NCBI GenBank assembly: GCA_023807065.1
Contig: JAJJLU010000713.1
Coordinates: 1-21,580 of the forward strand
DNA length: 21,580 bases
DNA from: Isotricha intestinalis
Taxonomy: Eukaryota; Ciliophora; Litostomatea; Vestibuliferida; Isotrichidae
Direction of reading: 5' to 3'
Position numbers and translations under genes: made by a program. Shown here one piece after another: positions 1 through 7,378 of this stretch (position 1 is the stretch's first letter; each line of letters starts with the position of its first letter). The notes under the pieces are model-generated. The model saw only the letters and a list, made by a program, of their open reading frames with translations. It ran no database searches and was not told the origin of the DNA.

Positions 1-793
1 ATTCTTTTGGATTATTTGGTTTGTGATCTATTGTTAATGAACGATATTTTTTTCCATTTTCTAATGACATTATTGCTCTTGAATCACCTACATTTGCAAT
101 ATAAATTTTATTTTCTATTATTAACAATATTAATGCACATGAACCTGAAAAATCAATATTATTATTTTTTATATCTACATATTTTTTATTAAATTCTTTC
201 TCTACTTTATTTATTGTATTGATTAAAGATTCTTTAATATCATTTGGGAAATTTTTATCTTCAATTAAATAATTAAGAAAATTATTTTTTAAAAAAGAAG
301 AACAAGTTTCTCCTCCATGACCATCAAAAATGGAAAAATAAGAAATTTTAGGCCAAATTTTATTTTTAAAATTATGTGGTTTTTTAATTAAAGAATTAAC
401 TGAAATTCTATCTTCATTTTCATCTTTAATTAATCCATGATATGAATTATATGAAAAAGCTTTTATTAAACCTATTTTCCCTTTTGAAAATTCACCTATT
501 GGATATTTATCATATTCTTTTTTTAATATATTTATTGAAAGTTCTGTTTCTTCTAATAATGGTTTTAAATTATCATTTTCACTAAATCTTCTTTGCTTTT
601 TTATTTGAAAATTTGGAGATGTTTTTGTTATTATTTTATTAGAAAAAAATTCATAGTTTTTTGAAAAATTTTCTGAATATTGTATAAATTGAGCAGGAGG
701 ACTTTTTATTTGGTTTTCTGATTTTTGTAATATTGATTCTTTTATGTTTGGTTTTACTGTTTTATATTTTTTCGGAGAACGAATTTTGTGCAT
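1..793 (-). CDS. PP2C-type protein phosphatase (PPM family), 3' part cut by window edge
   Basis: This encodes a metal-dependent Ser/Thr phosphatase of the PPM/PP2C family. The frame runs leftward from the ATG at 793-791 to the window edge without a stop, so about 264 residues are visible and the C-terminus is missing. Family motifs appear in order: KDENEDR near residue 130, FDGHGG with the metal-binding Asp at about residue 157, the GSCA segment, NVGDSRA with its Asp at about residue 237, and DHKP close to the edge. The later PP2C motifs (DGLWD, the last metal Asp) should lie outside the window. An in-frame TAA at 817-815 just upstream supports the chosen ATG. The roughly 120 residues before the catalytic domain are Lys/Ser-rich and show no recognised domain. 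Family membership is very secure; the substrate cannot be told. Confidence 0.9.
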   Translation of the reverse strand, partial: MHKIRSPKKYKTVKPNIKESILQKSENQIKSPPAQFIQYSENFSKNYEFFSNKIITKTSPNFQIKKQRRFSENDNLKPLLEETELSINILKKEYDKYPIGEFSKGKIGLIKAFSYNSYHGLIKDENEDRISVNSLIKKPHNFKNKIWPKISYFSIFDGHGGETCSSFLKNNFLNYLIEDKNFPNDIKESLINTINKVEKEFNKKYVDIKNNNIDFSGSCALILLIIENKIYIANVGDSRAIMSLENGKKYRSLTIDHKPNNPKE

Positions 794-915
794 TTTTTTT
801 TTTATTGTTTTTTTTTAGGCTTATTTAATTTTTATAAGGATTTTTTAAGGAAGTTTATGTTATTTTATTTTTATTTTTTTTGATATGTTTTAAATTTTGT
901 GTTTTAAAAAAAGAA

Positions 916-999
916 AATTTAAAAAAATATATTTTTTTCATTTATAAAAAGTTTTTTTTTAATTTTTGCTTTTTATAAAATCACATTTTTTTTTAAATT
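916..999 (-). promoter_or_regulatory. Candidate SECIS element in the 3' UTR of the SelW-like gene
   Basis: Reading the minus strand, a 12-bp lower helix pairs 999-988 with 927-916. An asymmetric internal loop follows, then the quartet TGAT (983-980) opposite TGAA (940-937), which can form the tandem G.A/A.G pairs that define eukaryotic SECIS RNAs. An 11-bp perfect upper helix joins 979-969 to 951-941, closed by a G-C pair, and the 17-nt apical loop (968-952) is A-rich, supplying the unpaired AA. The spacing from quartet to the AA is about 13 nt, near the usual value. The hairpin starts about 20 nt after the TAA of a frame carrying an in-frame TGA. In such AT-rich DNA helices are cheap, so the quartets and their spacing are the main support. 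Confidence 0.62.
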
Positions 1000-1019
1000 A
1001 TTCTTTTTTTAATATTTTT

Positions 1020-1364
1020 TTATTTAGTTATTTTATTTATTAATTGCTCAATATTTTCTTCATTAATTTCAAATCCTACAATAACTCCATTTTTCTTTTC
1101 TTCTTCTTTATTTGTAAACATTAAAATTTTTTTATTATCTTCAACTTTATAAATATTATAATCTTTAGGTGTTCTAAAAGGCATTTTTAATATACAATAA
1201 TAAATATTATAACCTTTTTTTGAAAGATTTGAAATTAATAATGATTGAAAATTTGATATTGATATATATATATTTCAACTTTGACAAAATTCTGCTATTA
1301 TTTTAATTGATTTTCCATTTGGTTTTCCTATTGGAGAATAATTTATATATTTTATATTTTCCAT
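1020..1364 (-). CDS. SelW/Rdx-like selenoprotein candidate (in-frame TGA in a CxxU motif)
   Basis: The frame from ATG 1364-1362 to TAA 1022-1020 encodes 114 residues if the single internal TGA (1277-1275, residue 30) is read through. The TGA lies in AEFCQS-TGA-NIYIS, giving C27-x-x-U30, the redox motif of the Rdx family (SelW, SelT, SelH and relatives). That motif follows the expected first beta strand (SIKIIAEF). The rest fits a Rdx-like order: a helix (NFQSLLISNL), a strand, then YNIYKVEDNKKILMF and a Lys/Glu stretch resembling the SelW FEV...GKLIHSKK region, and a final helix. An in-frame TAA directly upstream fixes the start. Sequence after the TGA is clearly protein-like. TGA as Trp is unlikely because the long frames nearby contain TGG and no TGA. 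A SECIS-like hairpin follows the stop. Sec insertion is inference; a broken Cys version is the alternative. Confidence 0.72.
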
Positions 1365-1540
1365 TTATTTTTTAATTATTTTTTATAAAAAAACATTGAA
1401 AAAATATTAATATTAGATATTAAAAAATAAAATAAATGAAATTTTATTTTTTATTACAAAACTTTGAAATAAATTTCTATATATATATAAAAGAAAAAAT
1501 ATAATATTTAATTAAAAAAATAAATTAAAAAAAAATAAAA

Positions 1541-4471
1541 TTAATCATTCCCAGATTCTTCAATAATCTGAGTGATAAATTTATGATAAACATTAATTAA
1601 AAAAAAATGAAAAGTAGACTCTAATTTATCTAACTTTAAAAAATCATCACCTTCAAAACCTTTTTCAAATTCATCAATAATTTCTTCTCTTTTTTTACAA
1701 ATTAATTTAACTTTACTAGGTAAAGCATCTTCAAACATAGTTTTTTTAATAGCTTCATTCATACTTTTTTTAGTATTATCAATATAATTAAAATGTAAAT
1801 TTAAAACTAAACCATAATCACTAACTCTTTCAGTAGATAATAATTCATATAAAACATTTTGAGTTAAATTAATTTGTCTTTTATCAATTCCTTTTATTTT
1901 AGAAATTCCTTTTAAAAAATTTTTATTTAATTTTGTATTTTGATATAAGTTAATATCTAATGATAAATTTAATCTAAATTTTGGAGCATCTTGACTTAAA
2001 TTTACTAATAAATCCCATAATTCATTTTTTTCTTTCATTATTTCTATTTTTGCTTTTGATTTACTTCCTTTTTCATTTTTTTCTAAATTTAAATTTAATT
2101 GATCAGGGTCATAATTCCAATATTTACAAAAAATAATAAATACTTCTTCTAATAATGAATTATCTATATTATTTACTTCATTTTTATTCTGATTTAATGA
2201 ATTTATTAAAGGATGAGAATCTGAAGAATCTTTTATTTCTGAATTTAAATTTTGAACACTTAATTTATCTTCTTCTTCATTTTCATTTATATTTATATTT
2301 GGAGAATGTTCTTCGTTTTTTTTACTTGATTCCATATTAAACATAAATGATTCATGTTTATTTTTAAATTCATGAATTATTGAAGAAAAATTTTTTAATA
2401 TTTTAAATAAATATACTATAAAGAAGAGTATTATTATTACTATTCCTAAGTCATAAAATAAATAATATTTTTTTAAGATGTATCTAAGTTTTTTTTTAAA
2501 AAAATCTTTTAAAATATTATTTGAACCATTATCAACTACATTTAAAAGTAAAAGAGTAAAGTCTGTTATATATGATATATTATAATAATCTCCATGTAAA
2601 TATTTATTTAAAGAAAAAGAATCACTTAAAGAATTATTTAATTGTTCATAACCATAAAACTTTAAATAACATTTTTTTGGAAAAGATAAATTTGAAATAA
2701 TATATTTTTCAGGATTATTATCTATTTTACTTTTTAAATCTAAAAAATCTTTTTTTTTAAAATGTTTTAATTCATTATAATTTAAACAATATAAAGGAAC
2801 ACAATTACAATGAGGATAATCACTTTTAGAAGTTAAATTATTTTTTTCATTTATTTTTATATCATGTGAAATTTTATAAATATACATTTCATTTTCTGAT
2901 AAACAATTAATAGGGTCATCAACATTATAAAAGAAATCAAAAAAAGCAGAATAATTAAAATAACCACAAATTTTATTTATTAAAGTTGTATTTGTAAATC
3001 CAGAAATAAGGAAATTTTGATCATTTTTTAAATTTTTAATATTTTGTAAAAATTTTCCAAAAAAAAAAAAAGAACTAAAAACACTAACATCAGCTTTAAA
3101 AGATTCAATAATATTATAATATTCATTTAAATTATTAAATTGTTCTAAATCAAAAGTATCATAATTAATGCCATCTAAAAAAAAAGAAGAATTTAATCTT
3201 TTCATTCCTAATTTAAAATACATTGAATAAATTTCACTTTGAGATAAACTATTAATTTTACTTCCTGAAATAGTATAAGTTCTATTATCTGAAAATTGTT
3301 TTAATTCTTCATTAATATCATCATTTTCCATTGTGAAAATAAAATAATCAAAATTATTAAATTTAGCTAAACTTTGTTCAAAAGAAACTATATTATTTGT
3401 TATAAATTTTTTATTGTTGTATTCAAAATAATATTGAATTGTTAAGAAATGATATTGAGATAATGTTGATTCTATTATACTATTATAATTTTCTATACTT
3501 AATTTTGATTTTTTTTCATTTACATTTTTTCTAAAAGATAAATCTTTATAATAAAACCAATTAATTCTATAAAAATCTTCATTTTCTTCAAAAGATAAAT
3601 TTAAATTATTATCTAAAGTAATATAAGGTTCAGTATAAATATTATTTACATTAAAATTTGAACTTCTTCCTAAAATTTTTTTTCCAGAAGGAAAATTAAA
3701 AAAAAAATGATCAACAACATTTAAAGAATCATTAAATTCATAAGTAATTAAAAAACTATCTCTTATAATATTATTATAAGGTTTACTTTCGAAAATAATA
3801 TAAGGGAAAAAAATATAATAAATTTTAGCTAATTCATTTAAATTATTATTAGATATAGTATCATTATCTAAATATTTATTAATTTGATTTTCATCAATAG
3901 AAAATCTAAATTCATCATTATCTAAATCTTCATATGAAAGTTTAGAAATATTTAAAAAAGTTTTATTTGCTAAAATATGATGTCTTACCATTTCTTTTAA
4001 ATAAACTTTAGTAAAAATAATATTTGAAAGTTTATCTTCAAATTCATAAAATACTCTATCACTTGCCATTTTAATTTCCATTTCTGTTTCTTTATCTATT
4101 ATTATTTTTAAAACGTCATTATGAAATCCTATGTAATAATCTTCATAAAATATTTTACCATAATAAAAATGATGCATGAATATAAAGGATATAACTATTA
4201 ATGCTAATATTGGTAATAAAAAGATTTCTATTTCCGTTGGGAAATTTAATGATAGTAAAAATGAATTCTTTTTATTTTTTATACATTTATAAAAAGCAGT
4301 ACATATATTTTTTGAATATTGAATTAGAAAAAAAGTTTTTTTTCTTTTTAGTTTTTCTTCATTATTATTATTTTTATTAATTTTTTTTTCTTTATTATTT
4401 CTATTCTGTGTGTTTCCAAAATTAATTTGAATATGAGGAGAAAGAGGAGAAATATTTATTCCAGAATGCAT
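1541..4471 (-). CDS. Two-pass receptor-like membrane protein with a large ectodomain (possibly Cache-like)
   Basis: This is an intact 976-residue frame from ATG 4471-4469 to TAA 1543-1541. It has a basic, Asn-rich cytoplasmic N-terminus (1-80), a first membrane helix (about 81-103, EIFLLPILALIVISF), then a roughly 570-residue Asn-rich ectodomain that starts with a helix (KEMEMEIK-like, near 125), as sensor ectodomains often do. A Cys-rich CNCVPLYC motif lies near residue 555. A second membrane helix follows (about 675-698, LGIVIIILFFIVYLF), then a cytoplasmic tail of about 275 residues with an acidic linker and a helical region near 790-970. I recognise no kinase, cyclase or other enzyme domain. 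The topology resembles large ciliate Cache-type sensors, but no Cache signature is certain. The start lies 49 bp from the divergent dynein light chain gene. The role is presumably signal sensing; this is inference. Confidence 0.8.
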   Translation of the reverse strand: MHSGINISPLSPHIQINFGNTQNRNNKEKKINKNNNNEEKLKRKKTFFLIQYSKNICTAFYKCIKNKKNSFLLSLNFPTEIEIFLLPILALIVISFIFMHHFYYGKIFYEDYYIGFHNDVLKIIIDKETEMEIKMASDRVFYEFEDKLSNIIFTKVYLKEMVRHHILANKTFLNISKLSYEDLDNDEFRFSIDENQINKYLDNDTISNNNLNELAKIYYIFFPYIIFESKPYNNIIRDSFLITYEFNDSLNVVDHFFFNFPSGKKILGRSSNFNVNNIYTEPYITLDNNLNLSFEENEDFYRINWFYYKDLSFRKNVNEKKSKLSIENYNSIIESTLSQYHFLTIQYYFEYNNKKFITNNIVSFEQSLAKFNNFDYFIFTMENDDINEELKQFSDNRTYTISGSKINSLSQSEIYSMYFKLGMKRLNSSFFLDGINYDTFDLEQFNNLNEYYNIIESFKADVSVFSSFFFFGKFLQNIKNLKNDQNFLISGFTNTTLINKICGYFNYSAFFDFFYNVDDPINCLSENEMYIYKISHDIKINEKNNLTSKSDYPHCNCVPLYCLNYNELKHFKKKDFLDLKSKIDNNPEKYIISNLSFPKKCYLKFYGYEQLNNSLSDSFSLNKYLHGDYYNISYITDFTLLLLNVVDNGSNNILKDFFKKKLRYILKKYYLFYDLGIVIIILFFIVYLFKILKNFSSIIHEFKNKHESFMFNMESSKKNEEHSPNININENEEEDKLSVQNLNSEIKDSSDSHPLINSLNQNKNEVNNIDNSLLEEVFIIFCKYWNYDPDQLNLNLEKNEKGSKSKAKIEIMKEKNELWDLLVNLSQDAPKFRLNLSLDINLYQNTKLNKNFLKGISKIKGIDKRQINLTQNVLYELLSTERVSDYGLVLNLHFNYIDNTKKSMNEAIKKTMFEDALPSKVKLICKKREEIIDEFEKGFEGDDFLKLDKLESTFHFFLINVYHKFITQIIEESGND

Positions 4472-4520
4472 AATATTGAAAAAAATTAAAAGCTATAATT
4501 TAAAAAAAAAATTAAAAAAA
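4472..4520. promoter_or_regulatory. 49-bp divergent spacer shared by the receptor and dynein light chain genes
   Basis: Only 49 bp, nearly all A and T, separate the minus-strand ATG at 4471 from the plus-strand ATG at 4521. Both genes must start transcription inside it or within each other's 5' end. No TATA-like or other specific element stands out from the A-runs, so the regulatory role is inferred from position only. Confidence 0.35.
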
Positions 4521-4961
4521 ATGAAAGATAGTTTTAATTATGCATTAAAAGATGTCGAAAAAATATGTAAAGATTATATAGGATTTCAAGAAGGGAATAT
4601 GGGAAGTTTTTGGAATGAAAAAAATGATAAAAAAACAAATTATATTAGTTTTTTTGAAGATCAAAATCTTGCCTTAGATAAAATTTCTGAAAAAATAAAT
4701 AGAACATTATTAAATAAAATAACTGAGAAATTAAAAACTATTTTTGGAACTTCTACTTTTAAATTTACTGTTTTTTCTATTTTAATTAAAAGGAAAATTA
4801 GTACAAGAAATGACAAAAATTTTTTTTTGAATTGTTGTCCTGTTATTATTGGAGAAAATATTATTGATGGATATTATATTTATCATTCAGTTATTAAAAA
4901 TCCAAATTATAATAATTTTGAGTTTTATTTAAGTGTTATTGTTTCGGGAATTAAAAATTAA
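4521..4961 (+). CDS. Tctex1-type (DYNLT) dynein light chain family protein
   Basis: This encodes 146 residues from ATG 4521 to TAA 4959-4961. The upstream in-frame TTG at 4476 would add 15 Lys-rich residues but is a less likely eukaryotic start. The pattern matches the Tctex1 fold: an N-terminal helix (DVEKICKDYIG), a second helix (ISEKINRTLLNKITEKL) followed by FKFTVFSILIKRK in the place of the family's FKYIVTCVIMQK strand, then FLNCCPVIIGENIIDGYY matching the ASSCFWD...DG strand pair, and a final strand FYLSVIVSGI equivalent to the family's CIVSVFGLAI. The length suits an axonemal or inner/outer-arm-associated light chain. Family members dimerise and bind dynein intermediate chains in cilia and cytoplasm. 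Assignment rests on the fold pattern, so the exact subgroup is open. Confidence 0.68.
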   Translation: MKDSFNYALKDVEKICKDYIGFQEGNMGSFWNEKNDKKTNYISFFEDQNLALDKISEKINRTLLNKITEKLKTIFGTSTFKFTVFSILIKRKISTRNDKNFFLNCCPVIIGENIIDGYYIYHSVIKNPNYNNFEFYLSVIVSGIKN

Positions 4962-5652
4962 TTAAAATTTGTTTTTCATCATTTTTTTTTGTTTTTTTTT
5001 TTTGAAAAGACATTTATTTAATTAAATAAAAAAATATTATTAATCATTATTATATTGAAAGTTAGAGTAGTTTCTTTGGGAAAATTAATAAAAATTTTTT
5101 ATTGTTTTTATTAAGTTATATATTTATTTTCTATTTACTAATTAATATTTAAAAAAAAATATAGATCTCATCTTTTTTTTCAAATGAATCTCTGAGAATT
5201 AAATATAAACAAAATAAAATAAAAATATTAAATTTTAAAATTAAGTATTATTTATTAGACAATAAATATTCAAATACATTTTATATAATATATAATTCTC
5301 GGAAAATTAATTATTAGAAAAAAAAATTTATTATAACACTAACAGATATAAATTTACTTTTTTATTAATTAACAATTATTTTCATTAATATATTTATTCT
5401 GATAAAAAAAAATATTAAATTTCTTTTATTTTTTGATTATTTTGAAATAATATAATTTATTTAAACTTTAATAAAACTTTTTTCTTTTTCTCTATATGAT
5501 GAATTTAAAATCAAAGAAATGTTTAATTTAAAAAATTCAAAATTCAAAAAAATAAATTTAATAGAATAATTATTATATATTATCATCATTGAACTACATT
5601 TATTTAAATACAAAGGAATATTTATATAAAAAAATAAAATAAATAAATTATT
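4962..5652. other. Intergenic AT-rich stretch between two convergent genes
   Basis: This 691-bp stretch lies between the 3' ends of the plus-strand dynein light chain gene and the minus-strand membrane protein gene. It is almost pure A/T with frequent stops in all frames. I see no tRNA, snRNA, tandem repeat or transposon end. It presumably holds the two 3' UTRs and their poly(A) signals. Confidence 0.6.
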
Positions 5653-7368
5653 TCATTGATAAAATTCTTTCATTCTTAAAAGATTATTATAAAAATCTTC
5701 ATCTTTTATTACATATTTATGAGGAAAAATAACAAGAAAATTAGAGAAACTACAAAAATTTTTTTTAGTTTGTTCAATGAAAATAGTAATTAAACCATAT
5801 AAAAATATATAAACAACAATAAAACAAAATAAAATAATATTTAAAGAATTAATCATTTTATTTCTTTTAATTTTTTTAATTTTTAAAAGAAGAAGATTAG
5901 AATATTTTTCTCCAAAATAAAAATAATTTAATAAATAAGTTTCAATATCACATAAAATTAATAAAGCAGAATTAAATAAATTCAAATCAAAAGTATCATT
6001 ATCATATTGACTTTGTGAAAAAAGACTTAAAACTTGTTTATTTAAATTATTTTGATAAACTAAACTTTGTTGTAAACCTTGAATTAAAATAGAATTCCAA
6101 AAAGTAGAACAATGTTTATAATTAATATTAGTATTAAATTTAATTAATAATTCACACATATTTCCATAATATAATTTAGCTAATTCACCTTCAGGAGATT
6201 TTATATTTGAATTTATTTTTTTTATTAATTTTAAGTATAAAGTATTATCTTCAATATATGGATCATCATCTTTAAAAATAGAATAATCAAAATTAATATT
6301 TGATATATTTAATAAAGTTACATTTTGATTATTTAATAAACAAATTTCATTTGATTTTAAGATTTTTAAACATTTTTCTTTTTCTTTTGTAAATATTATA
6401 TATGTTATTATATCTTTTTTTATATTTATATATTTTAAATATGTATTTATTGTTACACTTTCTATTTTTGATGATAAATTATCAAAAGATAAATAATCAT
6501 TTCTTTTTATTATATAAACTGGATAAATTATTGTATAAAATATCATAAATAAAATTAATATTCCACAATATTTTATTGAAGAAAAAAGTTCTAGAAAAAT
6601 ATAATATTTAATTATTATATTTTTCTTTTGTTTTTTTTGAATTTGGATTATATGTAATTTTTTTCTTTTTTCTTTTTCACGTTCTTTTGTTTCTTTTTTT
6701 ATTTTTATATCTTTTACTGTATTATTTAAATTTGATTTTACCCAATTTTTCCTTTTTTTTTCTAAACTCGTTTTTTCTTCTTCTTCATTATTTTTTTTAT
6801 TATTATTTTTTTCATTTATATCATTTTCAGAATCTTTTTTTTCTTCTTCAATATCATTATTTAATTTTTTCCTAATTTCTTCTAAATATTTAATATAATG
6901 GTCAAATTCTTTTGTTTGAAAATTTACCATTTTTTCAATTAAACGTTTTTTTGCTTTATATCTTTTTGAAATAAGATAAACAAAAAATAGAAAAAAAACA
7001 ATAAACAATAAAACATGAAATATAATATATATTAAATTAATAGAATAGCTTTTTTTATTGTTAATGATTTCTTTTATTTGCTCATAACTTAATCCATTAA
7101 GATTAGAAAAAGAATAATTAAAAGAAGATTCAATAATATTTGTTAATAAAAATTCTAAACTCTCATTTTTTTCATTGAAATATTTATGAGTTTTATTAAT
7201 AAAATTTAAAGAATTAGAAATAAGAAAATATAAAACATTTATTTTATCAATATCATAAGTAATAATATTATTTAAATTTAAAACATAATAATCAATTAAT
7301 TGTAAATGAGAAATAATATTATTATATTCTTCTTTAAAAATTCCAACTTCATGAATTTCAATTAATTT
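5653..7368 (-). CDS. Multi-pass membrane protein, TmcB-like architecture, 5' end missing
   Basis: The minus-strand frame is open from 7368 to the TAA at 5655-5653 (571 residues) but has no ATG in its upstream part; a TAA at 7371-7369 closes it. The 120 residues before 7008 are clearly coding, so this is a truncated gene rather than a late start. Visible are an extracytoplasmic N-terminal fragment, a membrane helix (about 7035-6960, HVLLFIVFFLFFVYLI), a very charged cytoplasmic linker of about 110 residues (6955-6600), a helix (about 6580-6505, GILILFMIFYTIIYPVYI), an Asn-rich outer loop of about 200 residues, a last helix (about 5860-5785, NIILFCFIVVYIFLYGLITIF) and a short tail (FPHKYVIKDEDFYNNLL). 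This alternation of loops and tail resembles the large TmcB/TmcC-like ciliate membrane proteins; that link is tentative and no enzyme domain is seen. Confidence 0.68.
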   Translation of the reverse strand, partial: KLIEIHEVGIFKEEYNNIISHLQLIDYYVLNLNNIITYDIDKINVLYFLISNSLNFINKTHKYFNEKNESLEFLLTNIIESSFNYSFSNLNGLSYEQIKEIINNKKSYSINLIYIIFHVLLFIVFFLFFVYLISKRYKAKKRLIEKMVNFQTKEFDHYIKYLEEIRKKLNNDIEEEKKDSENDINEKNNNKKNNEEEEKTSLEKKRKNWVKSNLNNTVKDIKIKKETKEREKEKRKKLHIIQIQKKQKKNIIIKYYIFLELFSSIKYCGILILFMIFYTIIYPVYIIKRNDYLSFDNLSSKIESVTINTYLKYINIKKDIITYIIFTKEKEKCLKILKSNEICLLNNQNVTLLNISNINFDYSIFKDDDPYIEDNTLYLKLIKKINSNIKSPEGELAKLYYGNMCELLIKFNTNINYKHCSTFWNSILIQGLQQSLVYQNNLNKQVLSLFSQSQYDNDTFDLNLFNSALLILCDIETYLLNYFYFGEKYSNLLLLKIKKIKRNKMINSLNIILFCFIVVYIFLYGLITIFIEQTKKNFCSFSNFLVIFPHKYVIKDEDFYNNLLRMKEFYQ

Positions 7369-7378
7369 TTACGGATTG
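7366..7378. other. Head-to-head junction between two 5'-truncated open frames
   Basis: The minus-strand membrane-protein frame is open up to 7368 and the plus-strand RNF213-like frame opens at 7355, with its first TTG at 7376. Neither has an ATG near the join, and both read as the middle of a longer protein right up to it. No promoter-sized spacer separates them. This suggests a breakpoint (chromosome rearrangement, or an inverted amplification or assembly chimera) at about 7370. Confidence 0.5.

Noticed and set aside
1275..1277. TGA read as Trp (alternative genetic code)
   Set aside because: Long reading frames around it contain TGG and no TGA, and the CxxU context plus a SECIS-like structure favour Sec.
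2155..2340. Small plus-strand frame inside the receptor gene, and similar ones at 7-192, 6687-6875 and 12254-12448
   Set aside because: Leu/Phe/Tyr-only translations, antisense to clear coding sequence.
4476..4520. TTG start giving a 15-residue longer dynein light chain
   Set aside because: A eukaryotic gene should use ATG; the ATG at 4521 directly precedes the recognisable domain and the extension is only a Lys run.
4962..5652. Possible small RNA gene in the long spacer
   Set aside because: No tRNA arms, snRNA boxes or GC-richer island could be made out in this A/T-only stretch.
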